Part shown: one piece after another, positions 17,942 through 26,199 of the stretch | Layout: each line of letters opens with the position of its first letter | How positions within the stretch are numbered: the stretch's first letter is position 1 | NCBI RefSeq assembly: GCF_030818415.1 | Contig: NZ_JAUTAE010000001.1 | Coordinates: 1,552,501-1,616,500, forward strand | Reading direction: 5' to 3' | From: Sphingomonas sp. SORGH_AS_0950 | Lineage (GTDB): Bacteria > Pseudomonadota > Alphaproteobacteria > Sphingomonadales > Sphingomonadaceae | DNA: 64,000 nucleotides | Translations under genes and position numbers: made by a program | The notes under the pieces: generated by a model | Database searches by the model: none | The model's input: the letters and a program-made list of their open reading frames with translations, nothing else | What the model was told of the DNA's origin: nothing

Positions 17942-18615
17942 TGGCGATTCTCTGGAAAATCGGTGCCGGGCTGCTCGCGCTCGGTGCGGCGGGCATGGGC
18001 GGCTGGCATTGGGCGACGCATTGGCGCCCCTCGGCCGACCATTATGCGTTGCAGGGCATCGACCTGACCGAGAATCCGCCGCCGGTGGAGTGGCGGACGC
18101 TGCGCGCGGGCGGCGCCGACTTCGCCTATATCGTCGCCACCTCCGGCGCGGACCGCCGCGACCCCGCGTTCGAGGCGAACTGGGCCGCGCTGCCCGAGGC
18201 GGGGCTGCGGCGCGGCGCGGTCCATATCTATTCGCTGTGCCAGCCCGCCGCGGCGCAGGCGGATGCCTTCAACATCTTCGTGCCGCGCGCCGGGGATGCG
18301 CTGCCCGCCGCGATCGACCTGTCCTTTCACGACGATTGCACCGCGCGGCCCGATCGCGCGACGCTGGTCGCCGACCTGACCCGGTTCGTGACGATGGTCG
18401 AGACGCATACGCGCAAGCCCGTGATGCTGCGCGTCGCCAAGCCGTTCGAATCCGAATACAGCATCACGACCGCGTTCGACCGCCCGATCTGGGCGGTCGG
18501 CAATATGTTCAAACCCGATTATGCCGCCCGCCCCTGGCGGATGTGGCGCGCGAGCGATTTCCGCCGGGTCGAGGGGGTGGAAGGCCCCGTCAACTGGGAC
18601 GTCGTCACACCATGA
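17941..18615 (+). CDS. Glycoside hydrolase family 25-like secreted protein
   Basis: A 224-residue protein with an N-terminal hydrophobic anchor or signal (ILWKIGAGLLALGAAGMGGW) and then a GH25-like (lysozyme) barrel core: LQGIDLTENPPPVEW, DFAYIVATSG and PAAIDLSFHDDC. GH25 enzymes cleave peptidoglycan between MurNAc and GlcNAc with Asp and Glu residues. Here ID and DLSFHDD supply acidic residues, but the usual WQY pattern near the C-terminus is replaced by MWRASDFRRVEG, so activity is not certain. The stop overlaps the cdd start (ATGA). Confidence 0.75.
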   Translation: MAILWKIGAGLLALGAAGMGGWHWATHWRPSADHYALQGIDLTENPPPVEWRTLRAGGADFAYIVATSGADRRDPAFEANWAALPEAGLRRGAVHIYSLCQPAAAQADAFNIFVPRAGDALPAAIDLSFHDDCTARPDRATLVADLTRFVTMVETHTRKPVMLRVAKPFESEYSITTAFDRPIWAVGNMFKPDYAARPWRMWRASDFRRVEGVEGPVNWDVVTP

Positions 18616-19070
18616 GCCAGATCGATCCGACCGCCGCGCGCCTGATCGCCGCCGCCCGCGCCGCCGCGCGCCACGCCCATGCGCCCTATAGCCGGTTCGC
18701 GGTGGGCGCCGCCTTGTTGATGGAGGACGGGTCGGTCATCACCGGCGCGAACTTCGAAAACGCCAGCTATGGCCTGTCGCTCTGCGCCGAGACGGTCGCG
18801 ATCGCCACCGCCTCGGCCGCCGGGCGGCTGCGCGAGATCGTCGCGGTCGGCGTGATCGGCGGCGCGATGGACGCGAACGGCGTGCCCACCGGCACCGCCC
18901 CGGTCGGCCCCTGCGGCCGGTGTCGACAGGTCATCAACGAGGCCGCCCAGATGGGTGGCCGCGACCTGCCCGTCCATTGCGGCGCGGCGGAGGGCGATGC
19001 GGTGCGCAGCTATCGGCTGTCCGAATTGCTGCCGGATGCCTTTGGTCCGGCGGATCTGGGGATCGGCTGA
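18612..19070 (+). CDS. cdd: Cytidine deaminase
   Basis: Zinc enzyme that deaminates cytidine and deoxycytidine in pyrimidine salvage. The 152-residue product has APYSRFAVGAALL, the catalytic CAETVA (Cys ligand and Glu) and the second zinc motif GPCGRCRQV. It overlaps the GH25 gene by four bases, so the three genes from 17459 form one operon. A repeat-rich stretch follows. Confidence 0.93.
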   Translation: MSQIDPTAARLIAAARAAARHAHAPYSRFAVGAALLMEDGSVITGANFENASYGLSLCAETVAIATASAAGRLREIVAVGVIGGAMDANGVPTGTAPVGPCGRCRQVINEAAQMGGRDLPVHCGAAEGDAVRSYRLSELLPDAFGPADLGIG

Positions 19071-19077
19071 ATTTCGC

Positions 19078-19199
19078 GCGACGCCGCGAAGACACGAAGA
19101 TGTGTTCGCGCAAAGGCGCAGAGAAGAGGTTCCGGCCTTGCCTGCCTCATCGCCATGAGCGGATGCCCCCTTATCTTCGCCTCCGCGCGAACACTTCGC
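19078..19199. repeat. Degenerate inverted repeat (GTTCGCGCAAAGGCGCAGAG type)
   Basis: The left part near 19095-19128 carries CGAAGATGTGTTCGCGCAAAGGCGCAGAG. The right part at 19170-19198 reads, in reverse complement, CGAAGTGTTCGCGCGGAGGCGAAGATAAG, an imperfect match. It fills the space between convergent cdd and the MerR-family gene and has no coding content. It is a member of the common sphingomonad CGCAAAGGCGCAGAGA repeat class. Confidence 0.65.
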
Positions 19200-19200
19200 C

Positions 19201-19980
19201 TCAGTTGCCTGGCTCTTCGCCCCGCACCCGCATCGCGGCGGCGGCCGCCTGGATGAACTGCCACACATCGGCCGAAAAGCCCGGATCGGCCTGCCCATCC
19301 CACGCCGCCCGGTTTTCATGCAGCCGCGTCGCACCCGCCCACATCTCCGGCGAGGCCACCGCGCGGAACGGCGCCAGCAGCGCGAACCACTCGCGCACAA
19401 AAGCCTGCGCCGCCTCCGAACCGGGGCCGAGCGGCAATGCGGCGGCGATCCGCTGGCCCAGATCGGCCCATTGCGCCTGATAGGCGTCCTGATCGAAATC
19501 GGGGGCGAGCGTGGCCATCCGCTCGGCCCAATGGGCCTGTTCCTCCTTGGTGAAATGCTGGTCGGCCACGGCCTTCCATTGGGTCGTCGTCATGCTGTTT
19601 CCCTTTCGAATCAGCGAGCAGAGCGTCGCGACGTCGATGCGCTCGCCGGCATCGATGCGGGACTGGATGGAATGAAGCAGGGTCGCCGTATCGGCCAGCA
19701 CGGCGGCTTGCGCCTCGACCACCGCCAGCTGCGCCGCGACCATCGGTCCCAGCCGGGCATCGGGCCGGTCGAGCATCCGCCCGATCGCCGCCAGCGTGAA
19801 CCCGGCCCGTTTCAGCGCGACGATCGCGTGCAGCCGCTCGAGTTCCCATGCACCGAAGATGCGCCGCCCGCCCTCGCTGCGCAGCGGTCGGATCAGCCCC
19901 CGCGCCTCGTAAAAGCGCAACGCCCGGCTGCTGAGCCCCGTGGCCTTCGCGATCTCGGCAATATCCAGCATCTTCGTCAT
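19201..19980 (-). CDS. MerR-family regulator with TipAS ligand domain
   Basis: A 259-residue transcription factor. The N-terminal 70 residues are a MerR winged helix ([34 protein letters not shown]), followed by a coiled dimerisation helix. The C-terminal part ([25 protein letters not shown] onwards) is a TipAS-like helical domain, which in relatives binds peptide antibiotics and related drugs. Starts at 19980 or 19971 are possible. A perfect short palindrome lies just upstream and is probably its own operator. The target gene besides itself is not visible. Confidence 0.85.
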   Translation of the reverse strand: MTKMLDIAEIAKATGLSSRALRFYEARGLIRPLRSEGGRRIFGAWELERLHAIVALKRAGFTLAAIGRMLDRPDARLGPMVAAQLAVVEAQAAVLADTATLLHSIQSRIDAGERIDVATLCSLIRKGNSMTTTQWKAVADQHFTKEEQAHWAERMATLAPDFDQDAYQAQWADLGQRIAAALPLGPGSEAAQAFVREWFALLAPFRAVASPEMWAGATRLHENRAAWDGQADPGFSADVWQFIQAAAAAMRVRGEEPGN

Positions 19981-19997
19981 GCGAGGCAGCCTACCGC

Positions 19998-20012
19998 TTG
20001 ACGCAACGTCAA
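19998..20012. promoter_or_regulatory. Candidate MerR-family operator
   Basis: The sequence TTGACG-CAA-CGTCAA is a perfect inverted repeat of 6-base arms, 18-32 bases before the MerR-TipAS start. TTGAC on the arms also fits a -35 element, the usual arrangement for MerR-type promoters. Autoregulation is an inference. Confidence 0.5.
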
Positions 20013-20093
20013 CCGCAAGCCCCATTTTGCGTTTCGGCGCTTGCCCTGTCCGGGCGATCCGGCAATGAGCGGCAACGCTTAAGGGGAATGAAG

Positions 20094-20648
20094 ATGTCGA
20101 TCCTGTCCGACCGCTGGATTCGCGAAGCCGCGCAGACCCAAGGGATGATCGAGCCCTTTGTCGAGAACCAGCGCCGCGACGGCTGTATCAGCTATGGCCT
20201 GTCCTCCTATGGCTATGACGCGCGGGTGGCGGACGAGTTCAAGATCTTCACCAATGTCGACAGCGCGGTCGTCGATCCCAAGGACTTCGCGTCGAACAGC
20301 TTCGTCGATCGCAAGACCGATGTGTGCATCATTCCGCCCAACAGCTTCGCGCTGGCGCGGACGGTCGAATATTTCCGGGTGCCGCGCGACGTGCTGGTCA
20401 TCTGCCTGGGCAAGTCGACCTATGCGCGCTGCGGGATCATCGTGAACGTCACGCCGCTGGAGCCGGGTTGGGAGGGGCATGTGACGCTGGAATTTTCCAA
20501 CACCACGCCGCTGCCTGCGAAAATCTATGCCAATGAAGGCGCCTGCCAGTTCCTGTTCCTGAAGGGCAACGAGCCCTGCGAGACCAGCTATGCCGACCGC
20601 GCGGGCAAATATATGGGCCAGCGCGGCGTCACCCTGCCCCGGCTGTGA
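20094..20648 (+). CDS. dcd: dCTP deaminase
   Basis: Converts dCTP to dUTP for thymidylate synthesis. The 184-residue product begins [13 protein letters not shown], has [10 protein letters not shown], the nucleotide-site [20 protein letters not shown] with the catalytic Glu, and [10 protein letters not shown] and [12 protein letters not shown] at the end. ATG 20094 is chosen over 20088 because AAGGGG lies seven bases upstream of it and the protein then starts at the usual place. Confidence 0.95.
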   Translation: MSILSDRWIREAAQTQGMIEPFVENQRRDGCISYGLSSYGYDARVADEFKIFTNVDSAVVDPKDFASNSFVDRKTDVCIIPPNSFALARTVEYFRVPRDVLVICLGKSTYARCGIIVNVTPLEPGWEGHVTLEFSNTTPLPAKIYANEGACQFLFLKGNEPCETSYADRAGKYMGQRGVTLPRL

Positions 20649-20725
20649 CCGGGCAACCGTAACGCTCCCAAAGCTCGCGGGCCTCGACCGTCGATTGCGG
20701 CCCGGATGGCGACACGAGGACGATG

Positions 20726-21631
20726 ATGGCCCTCATCAAGACCGGGTTGATCTATTTCGATCAGGCGATCCGCCACGGCTCGATCCGCAAGGCGGCGGAA
20801 TCGCTCAACATCGCATCCTCGGCGGTCAACCGGCAGCTGCTACAGCTCGAAGAGGAGCTGGACGTGCAGCTGTTCGTCCGCATGCCGCGCGGGATACGGC
20901 CCACCGCGGCGGGCGAGGCGTTGCTGGCCTATATCCGGCGGTGGAAGCGCGAGAGCGTCGCGCTGCGCCACGAGATGCTGCGGCTGCGCGGCGGGGAGCG
21001 CGGCCATATCCGGATCGCCGCCGCCGAGAGCCTGGCCGACGACCTCGTGCCGCGCACCATCGTCCGCTACAAGGAACGCTTCCCGCTGATCGAATTCTCG
21101 CTGCTGGCGGGCGACAATCACCGGGTGAAGGCGGAATTGCTGTCCAAGGAAGCGGATGTCATCTGCGCCTTCGACCTGACGGGCACCGCGCGCACCGCGA
21201 CGGTGGCACATGTCCAGACGCCGATCGGCGTCATCACTCCGCCGGGCCATCCCCTTTCCCTGCTCGACCGGGTGACCCTGTCCGACTGCGTTCCCCATGC
21301 GGTGGTGACGCCGCATGACGACTGGCTGAAGCAGAGCGTGCTGCACGATCTGTTCGACATGAGCGACGTGCCGCTCAAGCGGGTCGCCACGGTCGAGCGG
21401 ATCGATACGCTCAAGAATCTGGTGCGCGCCGGGGTCGGCATCGCCTTCCTCTCGCGCATCGGGCTGGAGCGCGAACTGGCGGCGGGCGAACTCTGCTGGG
21501 TTCCGCTGGCCGAGGGGATCGTCCGCCCGGCCAGCGTGTCTATGCTGCTTCAGCGCGGCCGGGTGCTGCCCATCTATCTCAGCACCTTTGTCGACATGCT
21601 GAAGGAGGAGTTCGCCCGGCTGGGCGAATAG
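20726..21631 (+). CDS. LysR-family transcriptional regulator (left end of purine island)
   Basis: A 301-residue LysR-type regulator with an N-terminal winged helix (SIRKAAESLNIASSAVNRQL) and a periplasmic-binding-protein-like effector domain (ERGHIRIAAAESLADDLV, GVGIAFLSRIGLERE). GAGGA at 20716-20720 serves ATG 20726 (20723 is also possible). It converges with the last gene of the urate operon, only five bases apart. Its helix and the SIR(R/K)AA(D/E) core resemble the LysR at 44479, suggesting paralogues that bracket the island. The likely role, inferred from position, is control of urate/allantoin genes. Confidence 0.85.
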   Translation: MALIKTGLIYFDQAIRHGSIRKAAESLNIASSAVNRQLLQLEEELDVQLFVRMPRGIRPTAAGEALLAYIRRWKRESVALRHEMLRLRGGERGHIRIAAAESLADDLVPRTIVRYKERFPLIEFSLLAGDNHRVKAELLSKEADVICAFDLTGTARTATVAHVQTPIGVITPPGHPLSLLDRVTLSDCVPHAVVTPHDDWLKQSVLHDLFDMSDVPLKRVATVERIDTLKNLVRAGVGIAFLSRIGLERELAAGELCWVPLAEGIVRPASVSMLLQRGRVLPIYLSTFVDMLKEEFARLGE

Positions 21632-21636
21632 CCGAC

Positions 21637-22635
21637 CTATCCCGACGCCACCGCGCCCGGCATGGCGGGCTCCGCCTCCACCGCGTCGGCCAGCCGCCGC
21701 GCGAGGAAGGCGCAGGCGATCAGCTGCAACTGGTGGAACACCATGACCGGCAGCAGGACGACCCCGACCTGCGCGGGCGGGAACAGCACGCCCGCCATCG
21801 GCACGCCCGTCGCCAGGCTCTTCTTCGACCCGCAGAAGCGCATCACGACCGCGTCCTCGGGTGCCAGCTTCATCGCCCGCCCCATCACGCCGGTCAGCAC
21901 CAGCACCACCGTCAGCAGCAGCGCGCACCATCCGACGAGTTCCGCCAGCTCCAGCGCGCCGACCTGCGACCACAGCCCCTGGCTCACCGCCGCACCGAAA
22001 GCGGTATAGACGACCAGCAGGATCGATCCGCGATCGAGCGTCGTCACCAGCCGCTTGCGCGCTGCGATCCACGAGCCGATCCAGGGGCGCAGCATATGCC
22101 CCGCCGCGAACGGCACCAGCAATTGCAGCACGATCGCCCGCACGCTGTCGAACGACAGCTCGACGCCCCCGGTGCCGGGAAGCAGCAGGGCGGCCAGCGC
22201 GGGCGTGACGGCGATGCCCAGCAGGTTGGACAGCGAGGCGCTGCACACCGCCGCCGCGACATTGCCGCGCGCGATCGCGGTGAAGGCGATCGAGGATTGC
22301 ACGGTCGAGGGCAACAGGGTCAGGAACAACAGGCCGGTGGCGAGGCTGGGCGACGGCAGGCCGCTGCCCGCGATGGCGAGCCCCAGCAGCGGGAACAGCA
22401 CGAAGCTGGTCGCCAGGATCGCCGCATGCAACCGCCAGTGCCGCGCCCCCGCCAGCAAGGCGCTGCGCGACAATTTCGCGCCATGGACGAAGAACAGCGC
22501 GACGATCGCGGTATCGGCGGCGCGGTCGAAGACGCGCACGCCGACACCGCGCGGCGGCAGCAGCGTGGCGATCAGCACGGTCGCCAGCAGCATCAGGACA
22601 TAGGGCTCGATCGTGGCGAGCAGGCGACGGATCAT
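21637..22635 (-). CDS. Bile acid:sodium symporter-like (SBF-like) transporter
   Basis: A 332-residue integral membrane protein with about nine to ten hydrophobic helices, matching the SBF-like (YfeH type) branch of the bile-acid/sodium symporter superfamily. Typical segments are ALFFVHGAKLSRSALLAG, LLPSTVQSSIAFT, SASLSNLLGIAVTPALAALL and FCGSKKSLATGVPMAGVLF. It is the last gene of the leftward purine operon, 28 bases after uraH. Its substrate is unknown. Position suggests an anionic purine product such as urate, allantoin or oxalurate, but this is inference. Confidence 0.82.
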   Translation of the reverse strand: MIRRLLATIEPYVLMLLATVLIATLLPPRGVGVRVFDRAADTAIVALFFVHGAKLSRSALLAGARHWRLHAAILATSFVLFPLLGLAIAGSGLPSPSLATGLLFLTLLPSTVQSSIAFTAIARGNVAAAVCSASLSNLLGIAVTPALAALLLPGTGGVELSFDSVRAIVLQLLVPFAAGHMLRPWIGSWIAARKRLVTTLDRGSILLVVYTAFGAAVSQGLWSQVGALELAELVGWCALLLTVVLVLTGVMGRAMKLAPEDAVVMRFCGSKKSLATGVPMAGVLFPPAQVGVVLLPVMVFHQLQLIACAFLARRLADAVEAEPAMPGAVASG

Positions 22636-22663
22636 CGAAGCACTCCGGCGGGAAGGAACGGGA

Positions 22664-23005
22664 TCAACTGCCCCGATAGGTGGAATAGCTGTAGGGCGAG
22701 ACGAGCAGCGGCACGTGATAATGCCCCCCCTCCGGCGCGATGCCGAAATCGATCGTCACCCGGTCGAGAAAGGGCGGATCGGGCAGCTCCACCCCGGCGG
22801 CGCGGAAATAGTCGGCGACCGCGAAGCATAATGCATGACGTCCCGGCGAAACCGGCACGGCAGCCAGCGCGGGACAGCGCCCATCGGCATTGGTCACGCC
22901 ATCGAACAACCGCACCCCGTCGCCGTCGAGCAGCGTGACGGCGATGCCCGCCGCCGGCCGGCCATGCGCGGTGTCGAGGACATGGGTGGACAGGGTCGCG
23001 CTCAT
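22664..23005 (-). CDS. uraH: 5-hydroxyisourate hydrolase
   Basis: Transthyretin-like enzyme that hydrolyses 5-hydroxyisourate to OHCU, the step straight after urate oxidation. The 113-residue product starts MSATLSTHVLDTAHGRPAAG (catalytic His), and ends with the diagnostic YRGS tetrapeptide; the HYHVPLL segment supplies another active-site His. ATG 23005 overlaps the stop of the upstream oxidoreductase gene (ATGA), showing translational coupling. No signal peptide, so it is cytoplasmic. Confidence 0.94.
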   Translation of the reverse strand: MSATLSTHVLDTAHGRPAAGIAVTLLDGDGVRLFDGVTNADGRCPALAAVPVSPGRHALCFAVADYFRAAGVELPDPPFLDRVTIDFGIAPEGGHYHVPLLVSPYSYSTYRGS

Positions 23006-24423
23006 GCCACCGCCCCCGTGCGCGGCCACGACCCGATGAATTCGGGCTCGTCATAGTCGAGATAGGCGGCGATCATCGCATCGCGGTCGTCGAGGAACAG
23101 CTGGTCGGCCACCCCCGCCACCAGCCGGGGCAAGGCGTGGCGCAGTCCCGACAGCGCGGAGGCCGACAGGCCGAGGCTGATGAGCCCCGAATAGTTGAAC
23201 GCGAACAGCCCGTGCAGCGCCGCCGCATCGTCGGGCGTGCGCGGCAACAGCTGGAATTGCGGCCCCAGATAGGGATGCGCATCGATCAGCGGATGCGACG
23301 CCTCCGCCGGGCGATAGCGGTCGGACCAGCGCGCGATGCCGTCGGCGACCAGCGCCAGTTCGGGACGCAGCGCCGGATCGGTGACCAGCCCGGTCGACAG
23401 GACGAGGAAGTCGAACGTCTCGGTCCCGCGCGGGGTGGTGACCGCGACCGCGTCGCCGGTATCCGCCACGTCCAGCCACGGCGTGCCGAGATGCAGGTGA
23501 AAGCCGGGCAGCGCCGACGCGCGGTCGAACGTGTCGTTGGTCGGCGGCTGGCTGCGGTCGAAAAAAGCGACCATCATTCGGTATTTGGCGGCATCGTCGA
23601 GCGCGGGGAAGCGGCCGATGATCCCGCTGCGCTCCATATGCCGGATCGGATTGACGCGCGGCAGTTCCGGGCGGCGGACGAAGACATGCGCCTCGGCCAC
23701 CCCGGCGGACAGCGCGGCATGGGCATTGTCGAACGCCGAGGCCCCCGCCCCCAGCAGCGCGATGCGCTTTCCGGCCAGCCCCGCATAATCGATCGCCGCC
23801 GAGGTATGGGCATAGCGGGTCGCGGGCAGCCGATCGCGCACCAGTTCGGGCACGTGCCAGTTGCCGCCCCCCTGGATGCCGGTCGCCAGCACGACCTTGC
23901 GCGCGAGCAGCGGCGCACCGTCGGCGAGGTGGACGCGGAACCGCCCGCCCAGCGGCTCGATCAGCGTGACCCGCGCCTCGTTGCGCACCGGCAGGTTCAG
24001 GACGGCGCGATACCAGCGCAGATAGGCCATCCAGTCGCGGCGCGGAATCTTGTCCAGCGCCTCCCATCCTTCTGCGCCATGCTGCGCTTCCCAGAAAGCA
24101 CGGAAGGTCAGCGAGGGGATGCCCAGGTCGATCGCGGTCAGGTGCTTGGGCGTGCGCAGCGTCATCATCCGCGCATAGGTGTCCCACGGCCCTTCATAAC
24201 CCGCCGGGTTTTCGTCGAGGACCAGGATGTCCGACACACGCTCGCGCAACAACCCGAACGCCGCGCCCAGCCCGCTCTGCCCGCCGCCGACGATGATGAC
24301 GTCATGGACATGGCCCTCCGCCATGGGCTGCGGCACCGTCCAGGCGGGGCCGCCATGCGCCAGGCGTTCGAGATCGGTCGCGACCTGCTGGGCCAGGGCG
24401 GCCAGGCCGATGGGTTGGGTCAT
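23002..24423 (-). CDS. FAD/NAD(P)-binding monooxygenase-like protein, candidate urate hydroxylase
   Basis: A 473-residue flavoprotein with two dinucleotide folds: FAD motif VGGGQSGLG at 45-53 and a second motif LGAGASAF at 224-231, plus ATG (180-182) and STG (343-345) flavoprotein signatures. The layout resembles flavin-containing monooxygenases. It does not look like HpxO (about 385 residues, one N-terminal GxGxxG) or like the cofactor-free uricase. It sits between uraH and uraD, overlapping both by four bases, exactly where a urate oxidase is expected, and no other urate-oxidising enzyme is present. HpyO of Xanthomonas is a known non-homologous flavoprotein urate hydroxylase; whether this is its homologue needs a search. 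Confidence 0.75.
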   Translation of the reverse strand: MTQPIGLAALAQQVATDLERLAHGGPAWTVPQPMAEGHVHDVIIVGGGQSGLGAAFGLLRERVSDILVLDENPAGYEGPWDTYARMMTLRTPKHLTAIDLGIPSLTFRAFWEAQHGAEGWEALDKIPRRDWMAYLRWYRAVLNLPVRNEARVTLIEPLGGRFRVHLADGAPLLARKVVLATGIQGGGNWHVPELVRDRLPATRYAHTSAAIDYAGLAGKRIALLGAGASAFDNAHAALSAGVAEAHVFVRRPELPRVNPIRHMERSGIIGRFPALDDAAKYRMMVAFFDRSQPPTNDTFDRASALPGFHLHLGTPWLDVADTGDAVAVTTPRGTETFDFLVLSTGLVTDPALRPELALVADGIARWSDRYRPAEASHPLIDAHPYLGPQFQLLPRTPDDAAALHGLFAFNYSGLISLGLSASALSGLRHALPRLVAGVADQLFLDDRDAMIAAYLDYDEPEFIGSWPRTGAVA

Positions 24424-24911
24424 GCCAGGGTCTCCAGTCGCAGGCGGACGATATGGCCGATCTCGGTCAGCGCGGTTTCGACCTCGGCCTCGCGGTCGTT
24501 GGACAGCCGCTCGGCCATGGCGCGCAATATGCCCGCCCGGTCGGTCCGCCGGACACAGATGACGAAGGGAAAGCCGAACCGCTCGCCATAGGCGGCGTTG
24601 AGCGCATGGAAGCGCTCGAACTCCTGCCGGGTCATGCGGTCCAGCCCGGCCGAGGCCTGCTCGCTGCGCGACTCCTCGGTCAGCGTGCCCGCGATCGCCG
24701 CGCGCCCCGCCAGTTCGGGATGGGCGCGGATCACCGACAGCCGCTCCTCGGGCGTAGCGTCGGCGAGCACCGCCACGATCCCCTCCGCCAGATCGGCAAA
24801 GGGCCGCCGCGCCGCCGCGCGCTCCACCACCCAGGGCGAATGCTCGACCACGCTCGCATAGCGTGCGACGAAGGCCTCGCTGGACATAGCATTGAAATCG
24901 CTATCGGTCAT
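24420..24911 (-). CDS. uraD: OHCU decarboxylase
   Basis: Decarboxylates 2-oxo-4-hydroxy-4-carboxy-5-ureidoimidazoline to S-allantoin. The 163-residue product has the catalytic HPELAGR, the SEQASAGLDRM segment and FHALNAAYGERFGFPFVICV, which matches the family consensus. ATG 24911 overlaps the stop of hpxZ (ATGA) and the stop overlaps the flavoprotein start. With UraH it ensures enantioselective allantoin formation. Confidence 0.93.
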   Translation of the reverse strand: MTDSDFNAMSSEAFVARYASVVEHSPWVVERAAARRPFADLAEGIVAVLADATPEERLSVIRAHPELAGRAAIAGTLTEESRSEQASAGLDRMTRQEFERFHALNAAYGERFGFPFVICVRRTDRAGILRAMAERLSNDREAEVETALTEIGHIVRLRLETLA

Positions 24912-25300
24912 GATCCCGCCCCCTCGATCGAGACATGCGCGGCGACGACCTTCCACCCATCGGGAAAGCGCACCCAGGTCTGGCTCTGCCGCCCGCGCCG
25001 GGCATCGCCTTCGCGGAAGAATTCGGCGTTGGCGGTGGCATGGTCGCGGCCAAAGGCATGGATGGCGACCGTTCCGAGCCGACGCTGCGGCGACCCGCCC
25101 CGCCCCTTGCGAAAGGCGCGAATGGCCTCCGCGCCGTACAGCACCTCGCCCACGCCATAGCGGATCGTGGTCGGATGATCGTGGAACAGCCGGTCCATCG
25201 CGGGCACGTCATCGGCCATCAGTGCGGCTTCATAAGCGGTGAAGGCGGCCGTCACCTCGGCCACCACCTGCGGATCGTCGATCATCATCTCGGGCGTCAT
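24908..25300 (-). CDS. hpxZ: HpxZ/AtzH-like protein (SnoaL-like fold)
   Basis: A 130-residue protein of the AtzH-like (DUF3225) family with a SnoaL/NTF2-type fold. Typical features are AFTAYEAALMADDVPAMDRLF near the start and SQTWVRFPDGWKVVAAHVS near the end. HpxZ is encoded with the oxalurate genes of Klebsiella, where its function is unclear; AtzH-like proteins have been linked to amide hydrolysis in cyanurate degradation. Here it lies between uraD and puuE with four-base overlaps on both sides, away from hpxWXY but in the same operon. Confidence 0.82.
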   Translation of the reverse strand: MTPEMMIDDPQVVAEVTAAFTAYEAALMADDVPAMDRLFHDHPTTIRYGVGEVLYGAEAIRAFRKGRGGSPQRRLGTVAIHAFGRDHATANAEFFREGDARRGRQSQTWVRFPDGWKVVAAHVSIEGAGS

Positions 25301-26199
25301 GCCGGGTGCACCTGTTGCCAGTGTCGCGCGATATCGATGCGGCGCGCGATCCACGCGTCGCCGCTGGCGATCACATGATCGACGAAGCGGGCCAGCGCCG
25401 CCGCGCGGCCGGGCCGTCCGACGATACGCCCGTGCAAGCCCACCGACATCATCCGCCCGCCCTCGGCCCGCAACTGCTCGAACGTGTCGCGCAGATAGCG
25501 GAAGAAGGGTTCGCCATCGGCAAAGCCGTTATAGGCGACGAACTTCATGTCGTTGGCGTCGAGCGTATAGGGCACGATCAACTGCGCCCGCCCGCCATTC
25601 GCCTCGGCATGGCGACGATCCCAATAGGGCAGGTCGTCGGCATAGCTGTCGGCGTCATAGACGAACCCGCCCTCGGCGGCGACCAGCGCGGCGGTCGCGG
25701 GCGAGGTCCGCCCCTGATACCAGCCCAGCGGGCGCGTGCCGGTCAGCCGGGTGTGCAGCGCGATCGCCTCGGCGATATGCGCGCGCTCCACCTCGGGCGA
25801 GACATATTGATAGTCGATCCAGCGATAGCCGTGGCTGGCGATCTCCCAGTCGGCGGCCAGCATCGCGTCGACCGTCGCCGGATTGGCGGCCATGGCGGTG
25901 GCGACAGCGAAGGCCGTGACCGGCACCTGCCGCTCGGCGAACAGACGGTGCAACCGCCAGAAACCGGCGCGCGCGCCATATTCGTACAGGCTTTCCATCG
26001 CCATGGCGCGCGCGGGATGGCTGGCCGCGCCGACCATCTCCGACAGGAACGCCTCCGACCCGGCATCGCCGTTCAGGACGCTGTTCTCCGCGCCTTCCTC
26101 GACATTGACGACGAACTGCACCGCGACGCGCGCGCCGCCGGGCCAGCGGGGATCGGGCGGCGACGCGCCATAGCCCACCAGATCGCGCGGCGCGGTCAT
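25297..26199 (-). CDS. puuE: Allantoinase PuuE (polysaccharide deacetylase-like)
   Basis: Hydrolyses allantoin to allantoate. This is the polysaccharide-deacetylase-fold type, unrelated to amidohydrolase-type AllB. The 300-residue product begins with DLVGYGASPPDPRWPGGAR, has NVEEGAENSVLNGD, SHGYRWIDYQ, GWYQGRTSP and SVGLHGRIVGRPGR, all typical of PuuE. The start overlaps the stop of the aminotransferase gene (ATGA at 26196-26199). Cytoplasmic. Confidence 0.94.
   Translation of the reverse strand: MTAPRDLVGYGASPPDPRWPGGARVAVQFVVNVEEGAENSVLNGDAGSEAFLSEMVGAASHPARAMAMESLYEYGARAGFWRLHRLFAERQVPVTAFAVATAMAANPATVDAMLAADWEIASHGYRWIDYQYVSPEVERAHIAEAIALHTRLTGTRPLGWYQGRTSPATAALVAAEGGFVYDADSYADDLPYWDRRHAEANGGRAQLIVPYTLDANDMKFVAYNGFADGEPFFRYLRDTFEQLRAEGGRMMSVGLHGRIVGRPGRAAALARFVDHVIASGDAWIARRIDIARHWQQVHPA

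Noticed and set aside
23002..24423. Calling the FAD protein HpxO
   Set aside because: The length (473 against about 385 residues), the second dinucleotide fold and the position of the first motif after 40 residues do not fit HpxO, so the name was withheld.
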